Of a DNA stretch of 64,000 nucleotides, positions 37,542-46,655 are shown in pieces. Numbering within the stretch: position 1 is the first letter of the stretch; each line of letters opens with the position of its first letter. A program made the position numbers and the translations under genes. The notes under the pieces were generated by a model. It had not been told where the DNA came from. It searched no databases and worked only from the letters and a program-made list of their open reading frames with translations. The stretch comes from CAVSSX01 sp963730735 (lineage in GTDB: Bacteria; Actinomycetota; Acidimicrobiia; Acidimicrobiales; RAAP-2): contig CAVSSX010000007.1 of assembly GCA_963730735.1 (NCBI GenBank), positions 930,001-994,000 of the forward strand, given 5' to 3'.

Positions 37542-37940
37542 CTAGGCCGACCAGAAGGCGTCGCTCTCGGCCGGCAGGGCCTCCACCATCCGGTACTCGG
37601 TCATCTGCCCCTCGGACGACAGCCGGACGAAGATCCCGGCGAAGTTGTGGAGCGTCCGGCCCAACCGTGCCGCGTGGATCTCGATCATGAACAGGACCGT
37701 TCGATCGTCGATCTCGTGCACCTGGGTCACCGCGACGTGGAACGAGTCGGCCATGGCGGCGAAGTCGGGGAACCGCTGACCGAGAGCGTCGCTCCCGGTC
37801 ACCAGATCGGTGCCCCCCGAGGCGTTGGTGATGTAGGCCCGAACGTCGGGTGCGAACGACGCCCGTACGGCGTCCATGTCGGATTCCTCCATGGCCCGGA
37901 CGAAGCGACGGGCGAAGGCGGCGGGTGACGCGGGGACCAT
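37542..37940 (-). CDS. NTF2/SnoaL-like small protein
   Basis: 132 residues. A cone-shaped alpha+beta fold is indicated by the opening helix FARRFVRAMEESDMDAVRAS, then FAPDVRAYITNASGG, and strands VLFMIEIHAARLG and MTEYRMVEALP. Members of this fold are cyclases, isomerases, dehydratases or mere ligand binders; no clear catalytic dyad stands out apart from His/Asp residues in the cavity region (HEIDD). Convergent with the MerB-like gene and divergent from the protease gene 136 bases away. Confidence 0.77.
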   Translation of the reverse strand: MVPASPAAFARRFVRAMEESDMDAVRASFAPDVRAYITNASGGTDLVTGSDALGQRFPDFAAMADSFHVAVTQVHEIDDRTVLFMIEIHAARLGRTLHNFAGIFVRLSSEGQMTEYRMVEALPAESDAFWSA

Positions 37941-38076
37941 GGCCCGGTTCTACCTCCCCGGCGCCACCAGCACACGTGGTGCCTCGACCCGAAGGGCTCC
38001 CACCTCGGCGCTGCCCGATGGCCGGCGGTCGCGTATCTTGCAGGGGTTACGATGAAACGGCGGTTGAGGAGGGTGT

Positions 38077-39165
38077 ATGAGCTCGCAGGTAGAGGTCCGT
38101 CGCCGTCGAGGTTGGTTGCCGTGGGTCCTCCTCTCGGTCGTGGCGCTGGTCGGTGGCGTGGTCGGCGCCGTCGTCACGTGGGGTGCCGGCTGGTCCCGGA
38201 CCAGCACGGTCGGAAGTTGCGATGCCGAAGCAGTGGCCAGCGAGGTGCTGCCCTCGGTCGTCACCATCTCGGTCACCACCGCCCGGGGGCAGTCCGGGGG
38301 GACCGGCTCGGGGGAGATCATCGACGCCGAGGGGCACATCCTCACCAACAACCACGTGATCTCCTCCGGGGTCAACGGGGGCACGGTGACCGTCACCCTC
38401 AGCGACGGACAGAGCTCGCCGGCGACCATCGTGGGACGGGATCCCCAGACCGATCTGGCGGTCGTCAAGGCGAGCGAGATCAAGAATCCACAGGTCATCA
38501 CCTTCGGCAACTCCGACGACCTGGTCGTCGGGCAGCCGGTGGTCGTCCTGGGGGCACCGCTCGGACTTTCGAGCACCGTGACCAGCGGGATCGTGAGCGC
38601 CTTGGCCCGGACGATCGAAGTGCCCGGCGAGAACAACCAGGCGGCGCTGCTCGTCGACGCCGTACAGACCGATGCGGCGATCAATCCCGGCAACAGTGGT
38701 GGTGCGCTGGTGAACTGCAGCGGTGACCTGGTCGGCATCCCGTCGGCCGGGGCCACCGTGCCCAACGCCTCGGGCCAGTCGAGCGCCGGCAACATCGGCA
38801 TCGGGTTCGCCATCCCTGCCGACCTCGCCCGACTGGTCTCCGACGAGATCATCCGGACCGGGACCGTCGCCCATGCCTATCTGGGGCTGCAGGTGCTGCC
38901 CGTCCCGCCGGCGGCCGCCCAGCAGGGTGGCACCGACGAAGGGCTCTACGTCGGCCGGGTCGTCGCCGGCGGTCCGGCGGACGACGCCGGGCTGCAGGTC
39001 GGTGACGTGATCACCAAGATCGACGGCGTACCGGCCACCAGCTCGGACCAGCTGGTCGGCCTGACGCTCACGAAACGGGCCGGCGACAAGGTCTCGCTGA
39101 CCTTCGAGCGAGACGGGACGTCCATGTCCACCACGCTCACGCTGGGTGAGCAGCCGAGCCACTGA
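38077..39165 (+). CDS. HtrA/DegP-like membrane-anchored serine protease (S1C, one PDZ)
   Basis: 362 residues. Short basic N-tail, one membrane span at 14-36, then a trypsin-like domain with His93 (NNHVI), Asp126 (TDLAVVK) and Ser207 (GNSGGAL), and a C-terminal PDZ domain from about 265 (YLGLQVLP...DDAGLQVGDVITKIDG). It lies outside the cell membrane and degrades or guards misfolded envelope proteins. A Cys48 just after the membrane span and Cys214 could form a disulfide. A strong hairpin (39193-39228) follows the gene. Confidence 0.93.
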   Translation: MSSQVEVRRRRGWLPWVLLSVVALVGGVVGAVVTWGAGWSRTSTVGSCDAEAVASEVLPSVVTISVTTARGQSGGTGSGEIIDAEGHILTNNHVISSGVNGGTVTVTLSDGQSSPATIVGRDPQTDLAVVKASEIKNPQVITFGNSDDLVVGQPVVVLGAPLGLSSTVTSGIVSALARTIEVPGENNQAALLVDAVQTDAAINPGNSGGALVNCSGDLVGIPSAGATVPNASGQSSAGNIGIGFAIPADLARLVSDEIIRTGTVAHAYLGLQVLPVPPAAAQQGGTDEGLYVGRVVAGGPADDAGLQVGDVITKIDGVPATSSDQLVGLTLTKRAGDKVSLTFERDGTSMSTTLTLGEQPSH

Positions 39166-39192
39166 CCGCCGACCGCCGTTCGAGCCGGGACG

Positions 39193-39228
39193 CGAACGAG
39201 CCCCCGGCCGGGGCCGAGGGCTCGTTCG
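39193..39228. terminator. hairpin between convergent genes
   Basis: 15-base arms (39193-39207 and 39214-39228) with one mismatch: CGAACGAGCCCCCGG against CCGAGGGCTCGTTCG, around a six-base loop. Placed between the protease and the second LivK-type gene, it can end both transcripts. Confidence 0.75.
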
Positions 39229-39282
39229 TGGTGTCGGATCCCCCTTGAGGGAGGGCGGGACGCCGGGATTGTGTACCGCTGC

Positions 39283-40497
39283 TCAGGACCCCGAGCCGGT
39301 GAACTCCTTGATCTGGCTCGAGGTGAGCACCGGGGTCTTGATGGTGGCCAGCAGGGTCGGGCTGTTCGGACCGTTCTTCACGTTGATGATCTGGATGGTG
39401 TGGGCCATCTCGTGGTTGGCGTCCGACTTGTAGGTCCCGCAGACCCCGTTGTAGCTGATGGAACCCAGCGCCTTGGAGATGGCCGACGAGCTGAGGTTGC
39501 CGCCGTCCTTCTTGATGGCCGCCGCCAGCAACATCACCGAGTCGTAGGCGTACGGGGTGGCCGTGCGGATGCTGACCCCCGGGTAGGCCGCCTTGTAGGC
39601 CGACACGTAGGCCTCGGCCTGCGGGGTCTTGATGACGTCGGCGGCGCAGTACGGGAAGTAGAAGTAGTTGTCCAGCACGTCCTGCTTCACCAACCCATAG
39701 GCCGAAAGGGTGTCACCGCTCTGACCGTCGCCGATCGGCCCCGTGTACCCGTTCTGCCGGAGCTCGGTGTCGAAGGTAGCGAGCACCGTCGGGAAACCGT
39801 TCTGGAAGACCAGGTCGTCCCCCTTCAGCGCCAGGGCCTGGTTGGTGGCGTCGGTCGCCGTGTCGGACGCCGTCTCCGTGGTGATGTTCTTCACGCCCAG
39901 CTTCTTGAGCGTTGACTGGGCGACCTGGGCGTCGGCCTTCGATGCCGTGTCGTCGGTGACGAAGATGCCGACCGACTTCGGGTGGTAGGTCTTCACCGCG
40001 TACTGCATCTCGGCCGCCACACCACTGATCGTGCCGTCGATGGCCGTGGTGTAGAGGTTCGGCAGGTGGTTGACCGAGGCCAGCGAGGCCGGACCGGCGC
40101 CGAAGGAGAGCACCGGCGTGCCGGCCTGGCGCAGCACCGGGGCCGAGGCCCGGATGAAGTCGTCGACCGGGTAGCCGATGATCGCCGTGGGCTTCGACGC
40201 CAGTGCCTGCTGCGTACCGGTCAGCGCCGTCGAGGTGCTGAAGCCGGTGTCATAGGCCTTGTAGGCGAACAGGTGGCCGTCGACCCCGCCCTTGGCGTTG
40301 ATCTGCTTGATGGCCAGTTCGATGTCGTTGTGTCGGTTCGGCGTGGCGTAGGCGCCCGTCTCGAACCCCTCCCAGGCGATGTTGACCGGCGCCTTGTTGG
40401 CCGGGGCGGCGCCCGATGGGGTCGCGCTCAGCACCAGCGAACCGGTCACTGCCGTGCCGATGGCCAGCGCTCCTGACGTAAGACTGCGAAGTTTCAC
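39283..40497 (-). CDS. LivK-type ABC transporter solute-binding protein
   Basis: 404 residues from GTG 40497, fixed by AAGGAGG six bases upstream. Signal peptide: KLRSLTSGALAIGTAVTGSL up to about PSGAA (30). The fold is type I binding protein: VNIAWEGFETGAYATPNRHN, AIKQINAKGGVDGHLFAYKA, then IIGYPVDDFIRASAPVLRQA. A Cys pair near the C-terminus (FPYCAADV, GVCGTYKSD) may form a disulfide. It is a paralogue of, but clearly distinct from, the one at 30446, and again no permease or ATPase is adjacent. Divergent from the PhoU-DUF47 gene with about 315 bases between; I saw no clear promoter boxes there. Confidence 0.87.
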   Translation of the reverse strand: MKLRSLTSGALAIGTAVTGSLVLSATPSGAAPANKAPVNIAWEGFETGAYATPNRHNDIELAIKQINAKGGVDGHLFAYKAYDTGFSTSTALTGTQQALASKPTAIIGYPVDDFIRASAPVLRQAGTPVLSFGAGPASLASVNHLPNLYTTAIDGTISGVAAEMQYAVKTYHPKSVGIFVTDDTASKADAQVAQSTLKKLGVKNITTETASDTATDATNQALALKGDDLVFQNGFPTVLATFDTELRQNGYTGPIGDGQSGDTLSAYGLVKQDVLDNYFYFPYCAADVIKTPQAEAYVSAYKAAYPGVSIRTATPYAYDSVMLLAAAIKKDGGNLSSSAISKALGSISYNGVCGTYKSDANHEMAHTIQIINVKNGPNSPTLLATIKTPVLTSSQIKEFTGSGS

Positions 40498-40814
40498 GGC
40501 CCCCTCCTTGTCGATGGTCACTCTTGTATCTCTGTGCACCAACGTACTGGGCCAATCCTTACTGAATACGTCAAGAACCGTAAGAAATGTCTTAAAACTG
40601 AAACAATTGTGGAGAGGCTTCCAGCCTCGAGCGGCCGGCATCCGACACATCCGAGCGACCTCCGGTGGGACCGGCTGGCGCCGTCCGTCTGCCGACTCGG
40701 CTGCGCCTCGGCGAAACTTGAGGAGGACAGGTCGGTCCCGCCCTTGGCGGAGCACGCGTTCCCGAATCGTTGCGGTCCAGAAGAGGATCCGGAGTCACTA
40801 GCTACGGTGTAGAC

Positions 40815-42164
40815 GTGAACGTCGACCCGGGCCTCGAACAACCGACTCGACCCGACGTGGGCGCATCGGTGTCGGTTCTGTTCGCCGAGGTGTCCGAGGC
40901 CCTGTCACGAGCCACGACGGCCCTCCTCGATCAGGACGTCACGCTCGCCGATTCGGTCATCGAGCGTGACCGTGAGATCGACCGCCGCTGCGATGAGCTC
41001 TCCGCCCTGTTGAAGGGCGGACTGGCCGAGGCGGCGGGTGACCCCGAGGAACTCGAGTCCCTGGTGGACACGCTCCAGATGGTGCCCGAGCTGGAGCGAA
41101 GCGCCGACCTCGCCGAACACATCGCCCGCCGCACCTTGCAGGGCCTTGGCGGCATCATCACGCCGAAAAGTAGAGGTCTGATCCAGTCGATGAACGATCT
41201 GGCGTTGAAGATGTGGCGCCTCACGGCGCAGGCGTACGAAGAGGGCTCGCGAGATGCCGAATTTCAACTTCGGGAAGCCGATGAGCAACTCGATCGCCTG
41301 GCGGCGGCCCTGGTCAACCTGGGCGGCGCCTCGTCCGAGCCACGCATCGCGGCCGACCTGGCCCTGATCGCGCGGTTCTACGAGCGCCTGGGCGATCATG
41401 CCGTGAACCTGGCCAGTCGCATCGACCACATGGCCAAACCCCGCCGCCTCTCGTCCACCCGCTTCTTCACCTCGGCCCGGCCGGCTCCGTTGGCCGATGT
41501 ACTGCAGCCACAGTCCGAACCGAAGGCCGGCGTGCTCGCCCGGCTCAAGCGATCTCGATTTCGTCCGACCGATGGCCGGTTCTTCGAGCTGTTCACCGCC
41601 GTCGCCGCCAACGTGCGGGCGTGTGCCGGCGAGTTGCAGACCCTCACCGAGTCCTTCGGTGACTTCGACACGTCGTTCGACCGCATCAGAGTCCTGGAAC
41701 ATCGGGGCGACCAGCTCACCACCGAGATGCTGCGCCTGCTGGACGAGAGCTTCGTCACGCCCTACGACCGAGAGGACATCCATGCCCTCACCGAGGAGCT
41801 GGACGACGTGGTCGACGGCATCTTCGAGGCGGCATCACTGATCCAGTTGGCCGATCTGGCCGAGCCGATCCCCGAACTGCTCCGCCAGGGAATCGTCCTG
41901 GTGCAGATGGCCGACGAACTGGTGGCGCTGATGGCGACGATGGACTCGGCCAAGGGGGCCCGTGGCCATCTCGAGCGCATCGACCATCTCGAACGAGAGG
42001 GCGATGCCGTCTACCGACAGGCGATCACCCGATTGTTCAGCGGACAGTTCGAGGCCCTCGAGGTCATCATGTGGAAGGACGTGATCCAGGCGCTGGAGTC
42101 GTCGATCAACACCATCGAAGACGTGGCCGACGTGGTCGAATCGATCCTCGTCAAGACTTCCTGA
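40815..42164 (+). CDS. PhoU domain fused to DUF47 (Pit accessory) protein
   Basis: 449 residues from GTG 40815. Residues about 15-215 form a PhoU-like helical bundle (SEALSRATTALLDQDVTLAD, MVPELERSADLAEHIARRTL, FYERLGDHAVNLASRIDHM). Residues about 240-445 form a second bundle of the DUF47/Pit-accessory type (FFELFTAVAANVRACAGEL, FVTPYDREDIHALTEELDDV, then MWKDVIQALESSINTIEDVA). Both families help control phosphate uptake; the second normally partners Pit transporters. A Pit gene lies 19 bases downstream, but on the opposite strand. Confidence 0.88.
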   Translation: MNVDPGLEQPTRPDVGASVSVLFAEVSEALSRATTALLDQDVTLADSVIERDREIDRRCDELSALLKGGLAEAAGDPEELESLVDTLQMVPELERSADLAEHIARRTLQGLGGIITPKSRGLIQSMNDLALKMWRLTAQAYEEGSRDAEFQLREADEQLDRLAAALVNLGGASSEPRIAADLALIARFYERLGDHAVNLASRIDHMAKPRRLSSTRFFTSARPAPLADVLQPQSEPKAGVLARLKRSRFRPTDGRFFELFTAVAANVRACAGELQTLTESFGDFDTSFDRIRVLEHRGDQLTTEMLRLLDESFVTPYDREDIHALTEELDDVVDGIFEAASLIQLADLAEPIPELLRQGIVLVQMADELVALMATMDSAKGARGHLERIDHLEREGDAVYRQAITRLFSGQFEALEVIMWKDVIQALESSINTIEDVADVVESILVKTS

Positions 42165-42183
42165 GGCGAACCGGTCGTCCGGG

Positions 42184-43179
42184 TCATCCGACGACTGCTT
42201 TGACCAGCTGCTCGGCACACCAGGCGCACAGGGCGGCGCCCGGGATCGTGAGGACCCACGCCAGTCCGATCCTCCGACCGACGCCCCAGCGGACGGCATT
42301 GGCCCGCCGGGTCGCCCCCACGCCCATGATCGAGGACGTCATGACATGGGTCGAGGAGACGGGAAGGGCGTAGGCATAGGCCGACACCAGCAGGACGCTG
42401 GAGGTCGCGGCCTGGGCGGCGAACGCCCTCGGCGGGTCGAGTGTCGTGATGCGGTTGCCCAAGGTCCTGATGATCCGCCATCCCCCGGCCATCGTGCCGA
42501 GACCCATCGATCCGGCGGCGGCCAGGATCACCCACAGCGGCACCTGGAACTCGGACAGATGTCCGGTTACGACCAGGGCGAGCGTGACCACTCCCATGGT
42601 CTTCTGGGCATCCTGGGTGCCGTGGCTGAAGGCCACGGCGGCCGCCGAGAAGGGCTGGGCGTGGCGAAAGCCCCGGTTCACCGCCACCGGGCGGCGACGG
42701 CGCCACGTCCACAGGATGGCCAGCATCAGGAGGAAGCCCAAGGCCAAGCCGATCACCGGCGACACGACCATGGGGATCACGACCTTCGTCAGCAGGCTCT
42801 TCCACTCGACCGCCGTCGCCGAGGCCAGGGCGGCGCCCACCAGGCCGCCGATCAGGGCGTGGGTCGACGACGAGGGCAGACCCAGCCGCCAGGTGATCAG
42901 GTTCCAGCCGATGGCCCCGACGAGCCCGGCGAAGACGACCCCCAGGCCGTGGGACCCCGTCGGTGTGGCGATGATGCCCTGGCCGACCGTCGCCGCCACC
43001 TTCGTGGAGATCAGCGCGCCCACCACGTTGAGGGCCGCCGCCATGCCGAGGGCGGTCAGCGGCCGGAGCGCCCGGGTGGTGACCGACACGGCGATGGCGT
43101 TGGCGGCGTCGTGGAAGCCGTTGGTGAAGTCGAATCCCAGCGCCACCAGGACGAAGACGACGAGTCCGATGCTCTGCAT
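42184..43179 (-). CDS. pit: Pit-family inorganic phosphate transporter
   Basis: 331 residues from ATG 43179, with about ten membrane spans. Signature repeats of the family: GFDFTNGFHDAANAIAVSV near the N-terminus and AFSHGTQDAQKTMGVVTL in the middle, plus the second-repeat element PSSSTHALIGGLVG and SSTHVMTSSIMG. These are the phosphate and sodium/proton binding repeats. It imports phosphate as a low-affinity carrier. The convergent neighbour is the PhoU-DUF47 fusion, so regulator and carrier are paired though not in one transcript. The frame stays open to 43254, but the family starts at this ATG. Confidence 0.92.
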   Translation of the reverse strand: MQSIGLVVFVLVALGFDFTNGFHDAANAIAVSVTTRALRPLTALGMAAALNVVGALISTKVAATVGQGIIATPTGSHGLGVVFAGLVGAIGWNLITWRLGLPSSSTHALIGGLVGAALASATAVEWKSLLTKVVIPMVVSPVIGLALGFLLMLAILWTWRRRRPVAVNRGFRHAQPFSAAAVAFSHGTQDAQKTMGVVTLALVVTGHLSEFQVPLWVILAAAGSMGLGTMAGGWRIIRTLGNRITTLDPPRAFAAQAATSSVLLVSAYAYALPVSSTHVMTSSIMGVGATRRANAVRWGVGRRIGLAWVLTIPGAALCAWCAEQLVKAVVG

Positions 43180-43580
43180 GGCGGGAGGCCAGGGTAGCGG
43201 AGGGGGAGGCCTCCGTCCCAGGCTTCTCTCAGGGTTCGTTCGCCTTTCCGTCACTCTTCGTTCAGCAGGAGTTCATGTTGGTCGGTTCGACTAGCGACGA
43301 GACTGTCACCTTCGCCGACCCGTCCAAGCGAGGCACCGTGCCGAACGTCATGATCTCCGGCGACGTCTCGAACGCCGAGGTCGTCGGGATCCTTCGCCAT
43401 GGGCTGGGCTCCGCTACCGGGTCCGTCCGGCGACCCGCGTCCGGCTGGTGCCCCTCCTCGGCCGGCCCCAACCCAGCGTCCCCGAGGAGATCGCGGTGCA
43501 GGCCAACCGGCTGGTCCAGGCGCAGGTCACCGTCATCTCGCCGTTCGGTTTCCCGGAGAGCGGCGTGGCCGAGAATCCGG
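43180..43580. other. intergenic stretch with a possible broken small gene
   Basis: 400 bases upstream of Pit. A plus-strand frame from ATG 43275 (MLVGSTSDETVTFADPSKRG, then GDVSNAEVVGILRHG) switches near 43405 to another frame reading RVRLVPLLGRPQPSVPEEIA and VTVISPFGFPESGVAENP. Together they look like one small protein of unknown family with a frameshift, running into the end of the aldo/keto reductase gene. Low certainty. Confidence 0.3.
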
Positions 43581-44591
43581 TCAGTCCTCCCGCATCGACG
43601 CCGCACCGAACACCCAGGGGCCGGTCTCGGCGATGAACGTGGTGGGAAACCCGAGGTCGATGGCTGTGGCCGCCTCGAGCCGGGCGACGGCGTCATCGGG
43701 CAGGCCGACCTCGGCGGCACCCAGGTTGTCGAGCAACTGGTCGAGGCGGCGGGCCCCGATGATCGGGTGGATGGCCGGGGACCGGGTGCGCAGCCAGGCG
43801 ATGGCGACCTGGGACGGTGTGGCGCCGACATCGCCGGCTACCGAGTGCAACGTCGTGGCCACCGTGTGCTGGTGTTCGGTGATCGACGAGGGGTCGATCC
43901 GGGTGCCTCCTTCGGGACCCTGGCCGCCGGTGAACTTTCCCGACAACACCCCACCGAAGAGTGGGCTCCAGGCGGCCACGGTCATGCCCAAGTGCTCGGC
44001 CATGGGCAGCAGTTCCCGTTCGATGTCGCGCTGCAGGAGGGAGTAGGGCACCTGCAGGCCGGCGAAGGGCGTCCACTCGTGCCAGTCGGCCAGGGTGTTG
44101 GCCCGCGCCACGGCCCAGGCCGGCGCGTCCGAGACGCCCACGTAGAGGATCCGCCCGGCCCGCACCTCGTCGTCGAGGGCACGCATGGTCTCCTCGATCG
44201 GGGTGTGTCGGTCCCACATGTGGACCCAGTAAATGTCGAGGTGGTCGGTGCGCAGCCGCCGCAGGCTGGTCTCGAGCGACAGCCGGAGGTTCTTGCGGTG
44301 GTTGCCGGCACCGTTGGGGTCGTCCCGATCCCGGGACACCGTGTACTTCGTGGCCAGCACGAAGCGGTCCCGGCGGCCCTCGAGGAGTTCACCCAGGATC
44401 TCCTCGCTGGCCCCGCCCCGGTAGTTGATGGCCGTGTCGATGACGTTGCCGCCGGCGTCGGCATAGGCGTCGACGATCCGGCGGCACTCCTCGATCGGCG
44501 CGCCCACCCCGCCCTGCTCCCCGAAGGTCATGGCCCCGAGGAACAGCTCGGCCACCCGCAATCCGGTGTTCCCGAAGGTGCGGTAGCGCAT
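43581..44591 (-). CDS. aldo/keto reductase
   Basis: 336 residues from ATG 44591 (MRYRTFGNTGLRVAELFLGA). TIM-barrel family motifs: Asp/Tyr of the catalytic set in GGNVIDTAINYRGGASEEIL, the Lys in FVLATKYTV, His in DIYWVHMWD, and the NADPH-binding end LRTRSPAIHPIIGARRLDQL. It reduces aldehydes or ketones with NADPH; the substrate is unknown. A promoter-like TTGACG-N17-TACTTG (44708-44736) lies about 115 bases upstream. Confidence 0.92.
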   Translation of the reverse strand: MRYRTFGNTGLRVAELFLGAMTFGEQGGVGAPIEECRRIVDAYADAGGNVIDTAINYRGGASEEILGELLEGRRDRFVLATKYTVSRDRDDPNGAGNHRKNLRLSLETSLRRLRTDHLDIYWVHMWDRHTPIEETMRALDDEVRAGRILYVGVSDAPAWAVARANTLADWHEWTPFAGLQVPYSLLQRDIERELLPMAEHLGMTVAAWSPLFGGVLSGKFTGGQGPEGGTRIDPSSITEHQHTVATTLHSVAGDVGATPSQVAIAWLRTRSPAIHPIIGARRLDQLLDNLGAAEVGLPDDAVARLEAATAIDLGFPTTFIAETGPWVFGAASMRED

Positions 44592-44707
44592 CAGCCGACG
44601 GAACTGCCGCCGAACGCCACTCTGACCGGCCCTGGTGTTGCGTCGTGGGGCACGTGACCTTCTTTCGCTTCGATCACCCGTCGACCGTCGCTCGGGTCGC
44701 TCCCACA

Positions 44708-44736
44708 CAAGTACCGGGCCTCCCGGTGGCCGTCAA
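44708..44736 (-). promoter_or_regulatory. candidate promoter of the aldo/keto reductase
   Basis: On the minus strand: -35 TTGACG (44731-44736), 17-base spacer, -10 TACTTG (44708-44713). Good -35 and spacing, moderate -10. Transcription would start near 44701, giving a leader of about 110 bases. Confidence 0.45.
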
Positions 44737-44766
44737 GCGGCTTCGAGTGTCAAGAGGCTGACGCGA

Positions 44767-44802
44767 ACGGACCCTCCGACCCCAGAGGGAAGGAGGGTCC
44801 GT
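44767..44802. terminator. hairpin after the sulfonate operon
   Basis: Perfect 11-base arms ACGGACCCTCC (44767-44777) and GGAGGGTCCGT (44792-44802) with a 14-base loop, about 100 bases after the dioxygenase stop. Probable terminator of the minus-strand operon. Confidence 0.7.
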
Positions 44803-44899
44803 CGTCGCACCCGCTGCTCGACTGACGGCGGCACTGCCCGTGCCGCCCACGTGGCGGTCCTCCGCTGGGTGCACGTCCCACCGGCGGGTCGGGGTCTGG

Positions 44900-45781
44900 T
44901 CAGGCCGGGGCGTCACCCTTCAGCGTGACCCGCTGGATGACCCGGTGCTGGTCGCCGAAGTCCCCGATCACCGAGTGCTGGGTGGTCCGGTTGTCCCAGA
45001 AGCCGAGATCGCCCGCCGTCCAGTGGTAGCGGACGACGAACTCAGGCCGGACCGAGTGGGCGTACAGGAAGGCCAACAGGGCGTCGCTCTCGGCTCGGTC
45101 GAGCTCGACGATGTGCGACGTGAAGCCCGGGTTCACAAACAGTGACTGCTTCCCGGTCTCGGGATGCACCCGCACGACGGGGTGGGTGACCGGCTCCAGG
45201 GCCGGAAGGGGATCGCCTTCCCACTTGCCTTCGCCGACCTTCTCGAGCACGCCCTTGAACTGGTCCCGGCCGTCGTGCACGGCGTGCAGCGTGCCGAGGA
45301 ACGCCTGGAGGGCGGGGCTGAGGGCAGCGAAGGCGGCCTGCTGATCGGAGAACGCCGTATCGCCACCGGCCTCGGGGATGACCACCGCCCGCAGGATCGA
45401 GCCGGCCGGCGGGCGCTCGACGAACGTGACGTCGGTGTGCCAACTCACTCCTCGGGCTCGGGCGGCCACGTCGCCGTACTGCGCGTAGAGCTCTCGGGCC
45501 TTGGAGTAGTCGATCTCGAAGATGTTGGGGAAGCCCTCGACGCCGGGCACCACCGGGTGACCTTCGGTCAGCTCGCCGAAGCGTCGCCCGAACGCCTGGT
45601 GCTCGACTTCGTCCAGATGCTGGCCGGGGAAGAACACGACCTTGCGGTCCAGCCAGACGCGCCGGATGTCGGCGATGGTGGCATCGTCGGCGGTCCGTAG
45701 GTCGACGTTGCGGATCTCGGCGCCGATCGTGGCCGAGAGCGGCCGCACGTCGATGTCGGTCCGAGTCAAGGTGTTGGTCAT
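44900..45781 (-). CDS. TauD/TfdA-family 2-oxoglutarate dioxygenase
   Basis: 293 residues from ATG 45781 with AGGAG six bases upstream. Fe(II) ligands: His115-x-Asp117 in WHTDVTF and distal His269 in RTTQHSVIGD; 2-oxoglutarate contact Arg280 or Arg284. Relatives cleave taurine or alkylsulfonates to sulfite and aldehyde, and some act on herbicides or alkyl sulfates. The ABC transporter genes on the same strand point to an organosulfonate substrate. It is the last gene of the operon and is separated from the ATPase gene by 133 bases containing the 17-bp repeats. Confidence 0.9.
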   Translation of the reverse strand: MTNTLTRTDIDVRPLSATIGAEIRNVDLRTADDATIADIRRVWLDRKVVFFPGQHLDEVEHQAFGRRFGELTEGHPVVPGVEGFPNIFEIDYSKARELYAQYGDVAARARGVSWHTDVTFVERPPAGSILRAVVIPEAGGDTAFSDQQAAFAALSPALQAFLGTLHAVHDGRDQFKGVLEKVGEGKWEGDPLPALEPVTHPVVRVHPETGKQSLFVNPGFTSHIVELDRAESDALLAFLYAHSVRPEFVVRYHWTAGDLGFWDNRTTQHSVIGDFGDQHRVIQRVTLKGDAPA

Positions 45782-45799
45782 TGATTGCTCCTATCGATG

Positions 45800-45885
45800 G
45801 TTGGCGGAGAGTCGGTGTTGGTGGAGGATCGGTGTTGGTGGAGGATCGGGGTTGGTGGAGGATCGGTGGTGGCCGGAGGTTCGGT
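45800..45885. repeat. 17-bp tandem repeat, five units
   Basis: Plus-strand unit GTTGGTGGAGGATCGGT: units start at 45800 (two to three changes), 45817, 45834, 45851 (nearly perfect) and 45868 (degenerate, 18 bases). It lies in the leader between the ATPase and dioxygenase genes. In the minus-strand RNA each unit carries CCUCC, complementary to the AGGAG of the dioxygenase start, so repeats could mask it. Confidence 0.85.
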
Positions 45886-45914
45886 AACTGGGGGAGCGAC
45901 GTCGGGCAGAAGCG

Positions 45915-46655
45915 CTAGGTGGCGACCCCCAGCTCGAGCAGAAGGCGGGAACGGAGGTCCAGGAACGCCGGGTCGCCGCTCGACCGAGGGGAGGGGAGGC
46001 GAACGGTCTCGTCCAGCGAGATCCTGCCGTCGGTGAGCACGAGGACCCGGTCGGCCAACAGGATGGCTTCGTCGACATCGTGCGTGACCAGCAGCACGGC
46101 CGGATGGTGCCGGGCGCAGAGCTCGCCGACCAGTTGCTGCATCCGGATCCTGGTGAGGGCGTCGAGGGCGCCGAAGGGCTCATCGAGGAGGAGGAGCTCG
46201 GGCTGGCGGACCAGTGCTCGGGCGAGCGACACCCGCTGGGCCTCACCGCCCGACAGCGTCTTGGGCCAGTCCCGCTCGTGCCCGTCCAGGGCCACTTCCT
46301 TCAGTGCCCGCTGGCCGAGGACGGCCGCATCGGCCCCGTGCAGGCCGAGGATGACGTTGGCCAGGACCCGGGCCCAGGGGAGGAGGCGAGGGTCCTGGTA
46401 GACGACGGCCCGGCGCTTCGGCACGTAGAGGTCGCCCGACCCTCCCCGGTCCAGGCCGGCCAGCGCTCGCAGGATCGTGCTCTTGCCCGAACCGCTCCGG
46501 CCCAGGAGGGCCACGAACTGCCCCCGGTGGATCTCGAGGTCGATGCCTCGGAGCACCTGGCGAGAGCCGAAGGTCCGCCGGAGGCCGCGCACGACCACGG
46601 CGTCGTCGGTCGGCCAGTCGACCGAGGCTCCCTCGGGGGTGACCACGGCCGTCAT
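45915..46655 (-). CDS. ssuB: sulfonate-type ABC transporter ATPase
   Basis: 246 residues from ATG 46655, which overlaps the permease stop (ATGA). Walker A GRSGSGKST, Q-loop YQDPRLLPWA, signature LSGGEAQRVSLA, Walker B LLLLDEPFGALDA and switch His in VTHDVDEA. It is of the SsuB/TauB subfamily, powering import with the adjacent permease and binding protein. The gene symbol is by family and operon position; taurine (tauB) is equally possible. Confidence 0.9.
   Translation of the reverse strand: MTAVVTPEGASVDWPTDDAVVVRGLRRTFGSRQVLRGIDLEIHRGQFVALLGRSGSGKSTILRALAGLDRGGSGDLYVPKRRAVVYQDPRLLPWARVLANVILGLHGADAAVLGQRALKEVALDGHERDWPKTLSGGEAQRVSLARALVRQPELLLLDEPFGALDALTRIRMQQLVGELCARHHPAVLLVTHDVDEAILLADRVLVLTDGRISLDETVRLPSPRSSGDPAFLDLRSRLLLELGVAT

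Noticed and set aside
45800..45885. CRISPR array
   Set aside because: Units are directly adjacent with no spacers, and no cas gene is present.
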